DNA from: Undaria pinnatifida
Lineage: Eukaryota; Sar; Phaeophyceae; Laminariales; Alariaceae
Assembly: GCA_012845835.1 (NCBI GenBank)
Contig: JABAKD010000013.1
Location: 3,829,128-3,893,127 of the forward strand
Direction: 5' to 3'
DNA: 64,000 bases
Numbering within the stretch: the first letter of the stretch is position 1; each line of letters starts with the position of its first letter. This document shows positions 31,291 through 42,720 of this stretch, in pieces. The notes under the pieces were generated by a model. That model was not told the DNA's origin. It did no database searches and was given only the letters and a program-made list of their open reading frames with translations. A program made the translations under genes and the position numbers.

Positions 31291-31538
31291 AAAGCTGCGT
31301 GGAGCACTTTGTTTTTCTTTTGGACCGGGGAGAAGAGGAACCGACTAGAATTGAATGTGAACGAGAGCAGGTGCGAAGAAGCGGGCCGAGTGAGCTAAGG
31401 AGATGAGGCGGCCACGGAGAACCACAGCAGCAGGAGGATGGCACACGGAGACCCACGACCGGCACGCACGTCATCATCATGAGAGCAGCGATCGTCTTAT
31501 TTTTTTAGGATTATTTCTACGTTGCAGTAGTACAACAT

Positions 31539-31801
31539 GACCCAGGCCACGGTAGGGGGGTCTGGTATTGCATTGGCTCGGGGTCACTCGCGCGAGTAAC
31601 CCCTTTGTTTCTCTGCGGTGTTAGGGTTTCTTGATGCTATACCTTTGCGAAATCAATCCGCAATGGAATGGTTATCTTCGAACGCTGCCCCCCCCAAAAA
31701 TCGTTTAAAGCATTCTTGTCCGTGAGGTGCTGAGTCATTCGCGCGAGTGGCTCAATTCCGGTACTGAAAATGGGAGGGTCCCCCCTACCGTAGTCTTGGT
31801 C
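31539..31801. mobile_element. MITE, copy 1, 263 bp, 4-bp TSD
   Basis: Ends GACCCAGGCCACGGTAGGGG and CCCCTACCGTAGTCTTGGTC are inverted repeats. Flanks are ACAT on both sides. The inside has CACTCGCGCGAGTAACCCC and a GAGTCATTCGCGCGAGTGGC palindrome. The second copy is at 35,656-35,923. Confidence 0.8.
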
Positions 31802-33110
31802 ACATGCTACTTACGTCACTGATTTTTGCAGAGTTTGTAGAAGAGTTGTATACCCTTCCCGGGGAATGACCCCCCGCGAATTTCAATTTTCAGGAACGGG
31901 CGTCGTAGCTGCGCTGCAACCTATCAGACAACCTGGGAAGACGGGGTGATCATTGATATTTGTGTGGTGTTTTTTGGTTCGATTGCTCTGTTTTAACTGC
32001 ATGCCCGCGGGTGGTCGTCACTCTGGCAGCACTCCAGACAGCAGGCGCGTTCGTCTGTGCTCACGATTACCCCGTGCGGTTCGTATGGTTCAGGCAGCCC
32101 AACCGCTGTAGTTTGTAGCCGCGAGCTGGTTAGTTGTGGGCACGGGGGAACTCTATGCTGTAGTTGAGTGAATACCCGCGGCCATGTGAGTTCAGCTTGC
32201 ACATTGGACCTTTTCACTTGTGCGCCTTTTTCCGTAGCGTGCGTTTTCAAGCGGGAAAGCGTAGTACTTCCCGGACGAATTTTGATTTAATTTGGTTTAT
32301 CGGACCTTCCTAGGGCTCCAGCACCTTCGTGTGACCACGGACTCTAGATTTTTGATAAAAATTAATCCATTCCTTATGCAGTCGGATTCCGCCAGTCGAA
32401 AACGACCCTTTTCGACTGGACTCTTTTTGGACTGGATCCTTCTGGTCCTTCTTCTTATCGTCAGTCGAGTTGATTTTATAGTGTTTGTGCTCTTCCTAGA
32501 GGCGGTTGGTGTGAGGGAGTACTGCTGTACAGCAGGCGAAATCCGTTGGCAGCTCTGTGCTTCGCACTGTCTCCGCGAGCCATGGCTCCACGAACCTTCG
32601 TCCCAGCAAGTTGGTGGCTTTGGGCTAGGCCGAAAGCCGCCAAAGCTACGTTGGTGGATTGGCACTCAGCCGAGAGCCGCCAAACCTACAGCAGGCGCAG
32701 CCGTTGTTGGCAGCGTGGGATCGAGACCGCGCGCTGCTGCCGTCGTGTGATGCACGCTGCTGGCGAGCGGACCTAGGAATGCGCCACGCTTAATTGCTGC
32801 GAGAAGCAAAAGCAGGGATAGCCAAGCCAGCGTCAGCGCCTTGTATGATACTGCAGTGTGGTACCTGGTAACGTTGTGTGGCCGTGTGGCCGTGTGGGTG
32901 TGCGTTTGGTAGCTGGATGGGCGATGCGATCGGTTCAAAAAATACGTGTAAAAAATTTTCGACAGAGTTTTTAGACTGGATCCGCCAGTCGGGATTCTCA
33001 GTCGAAAAAAAGTTTCTTACCCTTTTTCGACCGCGTAAGAAAGCCCGATTTGGGCTTCAGTCGAAAAGGCTGTTTCGACTGACAACTCCGATTGCATAGG
33101 AAATGGCCTT
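31802..33110. other. Non-coding stretch with dispersed CAGTCGAAAA words
   Basis: The words CAGTCGAAAA / TTTTCGACTG and GACTGGATCC occur repeatedly at 32,390-32,480 and 32,950-33,090. A GCCGAAAGCCGCCAAAGCTA / GCCGAGAGCCGCCAAACCTA duplication lies at 32,628-32,692. The 152-codon plus frame at 32,292-32,750 runs over these repeats and is unlikely to be a gene. Confidence 0.4.
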
Positions 33111-33119
33111 TATGTGAGA

Positions 33120-33120
<1 letters not shown>

Positions 33121-33190
<70 letters not shown>
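33121..33190. repeat. (AAC)n microsatellite, about 23 copies
   Basis: Uninterrupted AAC/ACA triplet run ending directly at the start of the next C-rich element fragment. Confidence 0.95.
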
Positions 33191-33930
33191 TCCTTAATAA
33201 TGAGGACACACAACCCGTAATACGCGCGGTCGGAGAATCACACACAGCTTGCAAATATGAGTTTCGACAAAATCTTCCATCTCACAGCTGGAGTTTGTAC
33301 TTTCATTCATATAATGTACATTTATCCCCTCAAAATAATATACGATATAGTTTCCACGCACAGATTGAGCTTCCCCCTCCGCCCCCCCCTCGCCCCAACG
33401 CCCCCCCCCCCTATAATAAACTGGTGCATCATTTTTTTTTTTTTTTCAAAAAACCGTCAGATTTATCCCTTCAAAGGTTTTATAGCTTCCACGCACAAAA
33501 AGCCCGCCCGTCCACCCCCCTCCCCCCCAGCCCCCCCCCTGCCCTCCCGCCCCCCTCCAACCCCGATCGCTTTTGATCAAAACCAGGCCCTCACGTCCTT
33601 CAAAACTCCGCCCCCCCCTCACCGGTTATTCCACTTACAGGATTTACTCGATAAAAGGATACATTTCCCACCACAGCTGTCAGATTTTGTCCCCCTCAGA
33701 AACGGGCTTTATAGTTTCCGCGCACAGACTGACTAACATCACCCTGTTGACCCTGATAGCTACACAATAGTTGTAAGGGGAGTTGCCGACCTATATCCTT
33801 AATGAGGACACACAATCCGTAATACGCGCGATCGGAGTGTATCACACACAGCTTGCAAAGATGAGACTCGTTTCGACAAAATATTCGATCTCACAGCTGG
33901 TGTGTATTTTCATTTTTTATAATATAAGTA
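33191..33930 (+). repeat. C-rich element, copies 10a and 10b in tandem
   Basis: A 3' block (33,191-33,310, ATG at 33,257) is followed directly by a second, longer copy (33,311-33,930). The second has CGCACAGATTGAGCTTCC, poly-C, a poly-T, CCGTCAGATTTATCCCTTC, CGCACAAAAAGCCCGCCC, and a complete 3' block. In the second copy an ACTC insertion disrupts the ATGAG-TTTCGAC frame. Confidence 0.7.
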
Positions 33931-34699
33931 GTGTTGGATATCGAAACCAAAACTATTACAAGTACGGCGAACTGACTTCGAAAACGATAACGATAACGAT
34001 AACGATAACGGAACCGGGAACCAGCGTCAAAAGCCCGTGTTTTTTTTTTTTGCGATGGTGTCATCAACGTTAGTCTCAGCAGGAATATCTTGGATACATG
34101 ATACATAGCAGTAAACAGGCTAATCTTGTCGTATCCGATACCTGGTACATGTAGTACGTACTCGTACCCGTGGAGAGGGACAGTCTTCGGTATCCTTCTC
34201 GAAACTGGTAGATAGATATTCAAGATGCTCGAGTTGTTGCTGAAGGAGGAAGATCGGCTACATAGGGTCATATGATCACATACCCTGAGATATACAGGTT
34301 GTTGAACAACAAGGCTGTAGGATCTCGTATTGAGGGTATTTGCTTCTTGTGGTCATATAGCTTGTTATATGTTTTTTTAATTGTACCGGATACTGAGGGT
34401 ATCTTGGCGATTGAGCTACGAGCAGGCTACTCCCCTCATGTAGTCACTCCTATTGGCTCACCATAGGCCCTCATCTGTTGAGTAAACCAATCGTCAATCA
34501 TCATATCGCCATGGGGTCGCCGACCAACATCATCATCTTCTCTTCTTTCTGTATTACCAAAGCTTACAGGCTTACCTTACCGTGGCCTTCGTTTGTCTCA
34601 AAATATAGGTTATGTCTTCATCGGGTCATCCGAAAGCGAGCTCACGAGTGTGAACCAGCTACGAGCTGATTCACGCCGACTACCATCTCAGATAGGAAG
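33931..34699. other. Non-coding stretch with a short hexamer repeat
   Basis: At about 33,983-34,012 the hexamer CGATAA is repeated about four and a half times. The rest shows no recognised feature. Confidence 0.4.
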
Positions 34700-35040
34700 G
34701 TTTAATATAAAATACACTCCAGCTGTGAGGTGGAAGATTTCGTTGAAACTCATCTTTGCAAGCTGTGTGTGATACTCCGATCGCTTGTATTACTGGGCGT
34801 GTGTCTTCTTTGAAAATATAGGTCGGCGTCTCCCCATAAAAGTATCTTGTTTCAGGGTCACCAGGCTGAAGTTACTCAATCTATCCACTGTAATTATAAA
34901 ACCCGTCTTTGAGGGGGACAAAATCTGACGGCCGCGGAATGCACCAGGTTGGCATGTATCCTGTAGTAGTCGTATAGCCCACACGTGAAGGGGGCGGGGA
35001 TTTAAAAGACGGGGAGGGGGAGGGGGCCAAAGGGGGGGTA
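34700..35040 (-). repeat. C-rich element, copy 11 (inverted, partial)
   Basis: The reverse complement carries CTCACAGCTGGAGTGTATTT at its end, ATG at 34,753-34,751, AAGCGATCGGAGTATCACAC, and CGTCAGATTTTGTCCCCCTC with the following poly-C-derived stretch. Confidence 0.7.
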
Positions 35041-35655
35041 GGCCGCATAAATGAAACCGATATTAATGCACGCATGCTGATGCTAGTAGACGATTGTGGG
35101 GGCGCCAGGGAGGGGAGGCGGGTGGGGGGGCGGGGTGTGTTTGTGCTCTGTGCATGGCCGTAGTGTTATGGTCAGAGACCTGCCATGCCGGGACAGAGAG
35201 CGTCGGGTTTTCACCAACCAGGCAGAAGGAGGACGAAGGGGGGAGTTAATTGAAACTTGAATACCGCAGCAAATCAATTGGAGCTACTGCATGGATGGCT
35301 TTAAAGGTAAACGTATGACATCACCTGTCGGGTAGTGTTTGTAACTCTGATGGATTTATTGTCTAGTCTATATATGTAGTCTACTTCATAAAAGTTGAAA
35401 ACGTCGGCTGTGAGTACGAAATATTGAATGGTTGAAGATCCAAAATGAAAGTTCCTCGACAGATACATTCAGACTATGATTCTGAGTTCCTCTTCTCTAA
35501 GCGCGATTGGAAAAACCCGAGTGACGGGTTACGCCCCAGTCAGAAAGATAACCCCACGACACTCGGCGGCTATATTTACTGATGGGGTGGCGGTACCAAC
35601 CGTTCAGTAGGTGCTTTCACCATTCGTATCCCGCACGGTGAGGGAAAACGATCTG
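35041..35655. other. Non-coding stretch with no recognisable feature
   Basis: Nothing recognised on either strand. Confidence 0.35.
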
Positions 35656-35923
35656 GACCCAGGCTACGGTAGGGGGGTGCCCTTTTGGGCCTTTTATTTC
35701 AGTGGCCAGGGATCACTCGCGCGAGTAACCCCTTTGTTCCTATGTGATCTCACGTATTCTTCATGTTTTACATTGACGAAATTAATCCGCAATGCAAAGG
35801 TGATCGAAGCTGCGCCGAAACAAGTGCCTAAACCATCTTCATCCGTGAGGTACAGAGCCACTCGTGGGAGTGGCTCAACACACCAGTGAAAATGGCGGTA
35901 CCCTCCCTACCGTAGCCTTGGTC
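35656..35923. mobile_element. MITE, copy 2, 268 bp, 4-bp TSD
   Basis: Ends GACCCAGGCTACGGTAGGGG and CCCTCCCTACCGTAGCCTTG-GTC are inverted repeats. Flanks are TCTG on both sides. The internal landmarks CACTCGCGCGAGTAACCCC and GAGCCACTCGTGGGAGTGGC match copy 1 at 31,539-31,801. Confidence 0.8.
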
Positions 35924-35997
35924 TCTGGCTTGAGAGTACATGCGTATTCCAGGTATTGGTTACAAGGTATAGGATGTACTGCTGTGTACAAATGATA

Positions 35998-36185
35998 CCC
36001 CCCTCCCAAACCAGCGATTTTTTTTTACGAAAACGATTCTTTCTTTTTTTCACAGGACTATCAAACAACGACGTCGGGGTACCGAATTTTCAAGAGGTAC
36101 GGCCGGGAGCTGGTTTCAGAACCGCCGATGTCATTAAATAAAAACCGGGGGGGCTACTACTGCAGAACGAGTCGTACATGACAAC
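35998..36185. repeat. Dispersed repeat shared with 1,905-2,150
   Basis: Shares AACGACGTCGGGGTACC, a GAGGTACGG word, TTTCAGAACCGCCGATGTC and GGGGCTACTACTGCAGAACG with the copy near 2 kb. Confidence 0.45.
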
Positions 36186-36459
36186 TTAAAATACACCTGA
36201 TTAGGTATATTTTACTGTACTGGAATCCATGTATATTTTCCGCTATAGGTACCAGGGTGCAACATCAGCCACCCAACACAAATTGTGTGTGATGCCACTC
36301 GAGACTAACGTGGTGGTATACTGCGTGGGCCCTTCAATTTTGTATGGCACCGTGCACCATGTTGCACATATGATGACACCGCTATCGAGTACGCATGGTT
36401 ACGTTCTCCTTCATCTGCGATATATTTTTCATGTATGTCAGCAATCACTACCGTAATTG

Positions 36460-37765
36460 CTTGGACTTCTGTGCGATGTCCGACGGGGGCGTCTATAATG
36501 GGACGTACGTCCGGAACGTATCCCCTGGGACGTTCCACAGAATAGCAACGGTCCCATCGATTGTTCTAAAGGATCCTGTGTGGGTTATAATTGGCGTCTC
36601 ATGGGACGTCCCGTCGGAGTGTGGGTATCCTACGGGTTTGCCATATTATGGGCATACCCCATGGTATCCAATGGGACATCCCACCAACCATTCCCATTGT
36701 ATAAAGTGCCATACTGCATAGAAGTGTTCCATTGGACGCGTTTTGGGGTCGCTCCGGATCCCTTAGTCGTCATTGTGGACCATCTCATGCCTGGTAGAAT
36801 GTGGTCATGGGACATACCGTGGAATATATAATGCCATGGGACAACCTATGGGACATGCCACACGATAACCAATGCCATGTCCTACTTCGCATGTTCAATG
36901 GACAACGTGTAGAACATCCTATGATATCAAGCGTCTTGTGGGATGTCTGTCTCATGTGATGCCGGCCGGGCATTCCATGGGTTGTCCAACGATCTTTCCC
37001 ATCGCCTGTCCCACGCGATCTCCGGTAGTCTTTTAATACTGCCATAGGATGTCCCATCGGGACTCCAAACATCCAACATGCTCTTCCACATGATGGTCCA
37101 CGGCATGATCCATGAGATGTAGTTCGAATGTCGCTCGTCTTATGGGGTGTCTCATGGCACATCCCATGGGCCATTCCATGGGGTTGAGTGTAGGTCAAAT
37201 TGTAAGTACGTCGTCATGTCCATCATCCCATGGAACTTATCTTACGTCACACACTGTGCGATGCCCATGGGAAGTCGTGTATCCCATAGGATATCTCATG
37301 CAACAATACATCTCATGCTCATGGGAGGTTGTCCATCCCATGCAATATCATGCATCGCACGGGACGTCCATGGGGTTGATCATGAGAGGTTGCTCATCCC
37401 ATTGGGCACATCATGGGACATTGGACTATACCTCATGCTCATGGGGCACCATGATTTTCACACATCGGGATGTCTCCGTACATCCTGTCGGATGTCTCAT
37501 GGGATGCATTATGCGATGGCCCGGGATGAATTATATGATGGCCCATGGAGACTCGTTTATCCCGCGGGAGGCATAGGGCATTCCATGGCATAGTTTTTCC
37601 CAGGGGGGATCTTATGGGATATCCTGCGGAACTTCCTATGGGATGTCCCAAGCGATTGAATTCCTACATGGCTTCGTATGGGATGTCCCATGGGACCCCA
37701 TGGGATTTCCTACCGAAACCATGCGACAACCTTCAATGAACATACCATGGTACATGTCTATATAG
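36460..37765. repeat. Long array of self-complementary 12-mer, CATGGGACGTCC type
   Basis: About 1.3 kb are filled with degenerate CATGGGACGTCC words, whose reverse complement is a rotation of itself. Perfect or near-perfect palindromes TCCCATGGGA, GGGACGTCCC and GGGATGTCCCATGGGAC occur throughout, in both phases. The Met/Ser/His/Gly-rich frames of up to 154 codons in it are products of the array. Decay is stronger at the left end. Confidence 0.8.
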
Positions 37766-38040
37766 GGTCATCCCATATGGTGTTGGGCTTCCCATCGAAA
37801 ATCCTAGACAACTGCAGTTTCTTACTGTATCACCTGCCCCCCTTAAAGGACAAAGATGTAAGGAGACGGCCAACTGTCAAGCAGTCAGCCACTCAAGGGT
37901 GCCCGTCAAAGCATTTCCATTTTCGGTCGTCCACACGGATTGTCCCCTATCCTCGCTAGAAAGGCGCTTCATCATCTCTGTGGAAACCCTTTTTTGTTTT
38001 TCGGTTCCGCTTGCTTCTGGCTGCTGCGTGCTGTGCCAGC

Positions 38041-38073
<33 letters not shown>

Positions 38074-38845
38074 CTGCCGTGGCAGACACGGACAACCTGC
38101 AACCAATAGCAGAAGCATCAACTTCGGAGCGCGCAACCAATCGTTTTTTTTTTTTTCATGCGGTGATCGGCAGGAAAGCGGCCAGTCAATGCGAAAAGCA
38201 TGGTGCATGCGACATCCAACCAACACACCAACACATCATAAGGGAGCAAGAAGATACGAGGATATTACTGTGTTGTTCGATGCTCGTGGTATACCAGTAT
38301 GCTGGTGCAGATCTAAAGTCCGAACGAGAAAAAATATGGTGGCAAAAATATTGTGGAAAAAAATTCCAACAAAGAAATAAGACTGCACAGGTTGTCAAGA
38401 GGGTGTTTTCCAAAAACTCGGGGATATTACTTGGTTTCCCCTGGTCTTGCCGTCAAGGCACGTCCGGTCCGTCAGGGTATTAACCTGGACCCCGTCGGTC
38501 AAGGGGTATTTACTATGGCTCAATAATTCTGGATTGATTTATCACGTGTAGACCTCTTCCCTGTTGGGCAAAATAACAAAAAAAAATTGGGTATGTCACG
38601 AGCGGCCCCCGGCCGCGTGACGGTGGCATCTTAAACTCCCTACCTACCTCTTATGAAACCCCTCCAAGTTTATTTTGATGAGGCTAACTCGGACTCTGAT
38701 AGCCCTGCTCACTTTTCCTGCGGGGCTATATACCTCACAAACCATTAGGCAGCCCTAACTAACCGTACTTCTAAAAAGTACTGTGTTTAATAGAGGGCTG
38801 CAGACACCACTTCAGCCCCTTCCCCTGCTTCCCTTGCGTATTTTT
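37766..38845. other. Mostly non-coding stretch with a CAG microsatellite
   Basis: (CAG)n with about 10 copies lies at 38,041-38,070. A 194-codon plus frame (37,899-38,483) runs through it: Ser run, then AAVADTDNLQPIAEAST. It has no recognised domain and I give it little weight. Inverted AGCCCTGC / GCGGGGCT words occur near 38,700-38,725, just beyond the DIRS-like recombinase end. Confidence 0.35.
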
Positions 38846-39253
38846 TTAACCTCTTGACTTCCACCCTCCTACGCGCTGCATTTGCATCTCCGAAATACCT
38901 TGCGCCGCTAACTGGGTGCCCCCTGCGATTCTCCCCCAGTGCAGCGCAAACTGCGTGGGGTGTCTATCGCTGTATCCTACCATCAACCGCAATGCGGTCA
39001 CCGCTTCCGTCCTAGTGAAAACTTTCCAACTGCGCGACGTGGCCCGGACTGTCAGCGGCGCCCCCCTGGTAGCTGGGGATGCACGTCGAGCAATTCCAGC
39101 TGAACTTCGAAGGCCCCCATCGAACCCCCCCCCATTATCCTCTCGTTCGACAACCGCGTACGCGTGATCGTGCACCCTACTTTTTTTTATCGCACTTCGA
39201 CGCCCCAAATCTGATCTGCAATGCCGTGGCGGTCGATCTGTTCCCGAACTCAA
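38846..39253 (-). pseudogene. Tyrosine recombinase C-terminal region (DIRS-like)
   Basis: The end of the frame reads HWGRIAGGTQLAAQGISEMQ and then VGGWKS. This matches the H-x-x-R box of tyrosine recombinases ('H-x-x-R-x-G-G-A-T-x-L-A-x-x-G') followed by the conserved W before the catalytic tyrosine. A tyrosine nucleophile is not seen before the stop at 38,846, and the first catalytic arginine is not identified. The preceding 39,264-39,560 and 39,770-40,063 frames probably hold shifted parts of the same domain. Confidence 0.6.
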
Positions 39254-40039
39254 TCTGTACTCCTCAGCGCGAAAACGTTAGGCACCCTCGCGTCAAATAA
39301 CACTCTGGGTAAACTTTTTTCCATCCACGTATGCCCACAGCTCTGACGCGCTGCACAGCAGTAAATAACATGATACCGCGAGTCCCAACAACATGACACG
39401 TCCACCGTCTTCCATCCTTACGAGTGCCTGCCGGCCTGCGATAGCAGTGACCACGACCGCGGTAATGTAACCTGTGCTTTCTTCTTTTCGACTTACCGTG
39501 CCCCCGATCTATCCCCTTCCCACAGCTGCTATCATGCGATGCGACATCGATAACTATCATCTGCGAACATGCTGTGGAAGAAATTGGTTGCGGCTAAGTA
39601 TCCTCTAGAACGGTACACTGCCGATTATTAGGCACGAAACAGCGAGACGTCACAAACCCGAGCGGATCAGATAACACTTCCTTGGGGTCAGCAAGCGTGT
39701 GCAGCCACGATTCTTTTACTTGCGCTTGCCACTCTTTTACCCAGGCGTTCTATTTCGCTAGGTGTTTTTCTAGGTACTCATCTCGATTGAACCGAGCGCG
39801 GGTGTTTCAACTAATCGCGCTACCTCGTCCTTGTGTCCTCCGTTGTTGTCACCTGTTCCTGCAGGGGCGTGTGCGAACAATAGACACAGTAGAAGCGAAC
39901 AGTGGGCCGCACAGAAGAGGTGTGCATGCCGTATGGTGATCGAGGGGCATACCCCCCCACGCACGCGAGTCAGCCGGGTTGTGCGCCGCTCATTATATCC
40001 CACCGGCAATCGTCGTGCTTGCTGAGCATGTCCTTTTGA

Positions 40040-40531
40040 GTACGGTATCGGAAATCCCCTCACACCTCGTTTTAATGTCTTGTTCCGACCAGTCGTCGAA
40101 GTTGGTGAGCTCTCTGACCTTGTCCGCCAAAATCACACGAGGCCAAACGGGGATACCATCAGCTAGTGTAACCCGTACGCGCCGGGAATGTTATTGTACC
40201 AGCCCCCACTGAATTTTTCGAGACGCCCGAGCATTCCCATGGGGAGGCATGCTCGTTTGTCCCTCGCCCCCCCCCCCCCGCAACGAGAGATCCAAGATAC
40301 TGCTGCCGTGTTGTCACCACCCATCAGAATCGGACCCTCCATTGCCTCCGTCCTGTCTCCGGTCATTTTAAGCATGTCCCACTCGGTCACGACCATGCCC
40401 AATAACTCTAACAGATTGATCGTGATACTACAAGTCTCTCGTGGATCGGCTTTTCTCCTTAGCTTTGTGGTCAGTTCTTTTGGCGATTGGTAGCTCCAAA
40501 GTACTTTCCTGTCAACGACAAAGCTGCCCAC
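40040..40531 (-). pseudogene. RNase H-like domain of DIRS-like element
   Basis: The frame at 40,531-40,163 contains INLLELLGMVVTEWDM, then ILMGGDNTAAVSWISRCGGG. The ELL and GDN-T-AAVSW pattern is that of the RNase H-like domain following RT in DIRS and related elements, where E and D coordinate metal. In an adjacent frame it continues with LADGIPVWPRVILADKVREL and DDWSEQDIKT, in the position expected for the linker to the recombinase. A frame change near 40,165 shows decay. Confidence 0.65.
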
Positions 40532-40679
40532 TACGTACCTTGAACCTGGCGTCAGACAGGTAGCGCCTCTTTGGCGGATCGTTGTATGGCCGTGTAGCAG
40601 GGAGCGCCAAGCGCCTCACCTTCGTGTAGTAGTTCGTCATCGATAGCTCACTTCCAGAAGAAAAGATGAGCGTGAATCT

Positions 40680-41162
40680 CTACCGAATTCCACCGTACGG
40701 TTCTTGTCTTTGCTACCGTACGGTTAGCCGCAGCAACATTTGTGAGGTTCCACACCTTGCGGGTCATGCTAAGGACGTCCCTCGCCGTCGCTTTCCTCTT
40801 GCTCTGGGGGTATTGCTTCAACAGCAATATCTGTAAAACGCTTCAACTTTTTCGCGCGGAACCGAAATTATCGTGGTGTGGGGGCTGAGAGTAGAGCCTA
40901 GCGGGTCTAACTTGGCGTCCTAGTTCGTGAATGGCCGTCCGTCCCACCTCTCCCAGGCCGAACGAACGCACGTGATTCGAACTAGAGATACTGACGCAAT
41001 TAAGGCTGTAGTGTCGTGGTCAGGGTGCTGTACCCTGACGTATAGGGTGTTGTCTAGGTACACGGCTGTGAGGAATTGGTCGAACTCCCCCCCCCACCGT
41101 GAGTTCCGACTTTGGTCTCCGGCGGTATTGGTGTTGGTTTTCCGTCTTCCCCCGCTCCACAT
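40680..41162 (-). pseudogene. End of reverse transcriptase (DIRS-like), YLDN motif
   Basis: The frame ending at 40,920 reads FLTAVYLDNTLYVRVQHPDH, which aligns by eye with the Y-x-D-D active site of RT. The second aspartate is an asparagine, expected to abolish catalysis. The adjacent frame continues SNHVRSFGLGEVGRTAI, then a third frame DAKLDPLGSTLSPHTT and ISVPREKVEAFY, typical thumb-region content of these elements. ATARDVLSMTRKVWNLT (near 40,740) continues towards RNase H. At least two frameshifts are present. Confidence 0.5.
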
Positions 41163-41510
41163 CCTTTACGTGAGCCATCATTTATTTTCCTTCGTCTAAC
41201 ATCTGAACTGAATCGATCTTGGTGTTGTAGTACGCGTGTGCGGCCGCCACCGATGACGCCTCGGAATCCGGGTGATCTTGACTATCCGAACGTCAAACAA
41301 AAATCAACTACTACCAGCCCTCCTACGGTGTAGCAAAATTGTGGGCTTTATCCGGGTCTACTCGCACGCTCCGAAAAGCGTCTACCCATCGCCTTGCTCA
41401 TCAGTATCCTCTGTTTTGTGAAATTCTTTCTCAAGGTCACGAGTTTGTCTGGGAATTCGGGCAGCGCTTTGGCGCCCAGGTATTGGGGGACGGTATCGAT
41501 CCCGGTGTTT

Positions 41511-42434
41511 TCGTTTAGACCGCCTCTCTTCTCTCTGCTCTGCACGTCGAAAAAATCAAATCGATTACAAGGGCTCCGCATGGACGCCAGCATACACAGG
41601 CACCCATGCTTCGGGTAGGGCAGGGCAGCACTTCGAATTGTTCGATTCACAATGCTTGGTAAAAGTAAAAAAGTCACCACACACAATCATAGTCTGCGGG
41701 TACAGTACTTAAGGAATTTTTAATAGTTCGATATAGACTAACAATCATAACGATGTACTACTGTTAATAGCTACCGTTGTTTAAGTGAATCCAAGTCTGA
41801 GCGTCATTCATCAGATTTCGATCAGATAAATCCGAGCACACGCCGACTGACCCTTTAGTCTGGCGACGGAACGTGTCGAGTGCGTTTCTTATGGTAGTTT
41901 TATTTAATCAAGCATCCGGAGCCCGTAAGGTGACTGACCATGTCCGCTGCGTGTGGTTAGAGAAGTTTACATGGACCAACTGCATAATACAACAGCAGTC
42001 AGTCCAGATCGAGTCGATCGGAGCAACTTGCATAGGTATCGTATTATTACAGCAGCAGTAATACAATTTCCTTCTTTTCTTTTCCCATCCCATTTAAATG
42101 CGATGCTCGCATTACTCTCGAGCCCTCCCAGTAGTATAACTTCGATTCGGGGTCATATAGCGGGCTCCCCTCCCCCCTCCCCACTACGGTGCCTGCCCAT
42201 TATTTTTTCGCGAAAATAATTACGCATTTTCTTTCCTCGTCCGCTTCGATTTGTACCTACCCACGCTGCTAGGCGATTTCAGCAGTTAGCTTATCCGTAT
42301 TTCTCATCTATTTCTGTCAACAAAGCTCACAACGGTAGTTATTGACTCAAGAGCACCATTGTTAGTATTATGGGTAGCAGTAATCGAGTGTATCCCCACT
42401 AGACCACCGGGGTGACCGGCTCTTTATCACTCAC
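41511..42434. other. Non-coding stretch with no recognisable feature
   Basis: May include the decayed 5' part of the DIRS-like element, but no domain can be named. No repeats recognised. Confidence 0.35.
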
Positions 42435-42720
42435 CGCCCCGGTGGCGTATCAGGTTAAATCCCCGAGGCTGGTATAGGTCAGTTTTGTGGGCTCAAATCC
42501 CTCCCGAATGCATACTCGAACAATTTGTCTTCTTGTGCACAAATTGACTTGCGGAAAGCGCGAGAGCGTGAGTTAGCAACACTCGATTAAGAATCGACGA
42601 TCAGTGGGTGCTGAACCCTATGCGCAAACAAAAATGAAGGCAATAACCGGAGGGGTGAAGGGAAGGACGACACCTACCTGTGACCACGGCTGTATGTCCA
42701 GAAGCTGGGAAGTATAAGTG
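42435..42720 (+). mobile_element. tRNA-derived SINE, copy 2
   Basis: Collinear with 23,086-23,377: CGCCCCGGTGGCGTATCAGG (A box within it), GGGCTCAAATCCC as B-box-like word, TGCACAAATTGACTTGCGGA, GAGTTAGCAACACTCGAT, CTGAACCCTATGCGC, TGTGACCACGGCT and GTCCAGAAGCTGGGAAGTA. Many point differences separate the two copies, so neither insertion is recent. Confidence 0.75.

Larger units (their letters stand above)
38846..41510 (-). mobile_element. DIRS-like retrotransposon remnant
   Basis: On the minus strand, from high to low coordinates: a charged frame (41,500-41,348, ALPEFPDKLVTLRKNFTKQR), the end of RT (41,162-40,830), RNase H (40,531-40,040) and a tyrosine recombinase end (39,253-38,846). RT-RNase H followed by a tyrosine recombinase in place of an integrase is the DIRS order. 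Several frames are broken. Terminal repeats were not found. Confidence 0.65.

Noticed and set aside
32292-32750. 152-codon frame with a hydrophobic segment
   Set aside because: Overlaps duplicated CAGTCGAAAA and GCCGCCAAAGC words; an antisense frame of similar length is also open.
33057-33254. Minus-strand frames with long Leu or Val runs
   Set aside because: Product of the (AAC)n microsatellite.
33981-34012. (CGATAA)n as a telomere-type repeat
   Set aside because: Four to five copies of a hexamer that is not a known telomeric unit; treated as a simple repeat.
37112-37593. 154- and 148-codon Met/Ser/His/Gly-rich frames
   Set aside because: They arise from the self-complementary CATGGGACGTCC array; several frames on both strands are open together.
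37899-38483. 194-codon frame through a CAG repeat
   Set aside because: No domain, no supporting splice or start context; overlapping frames on the other strand. Kept only as a remark.
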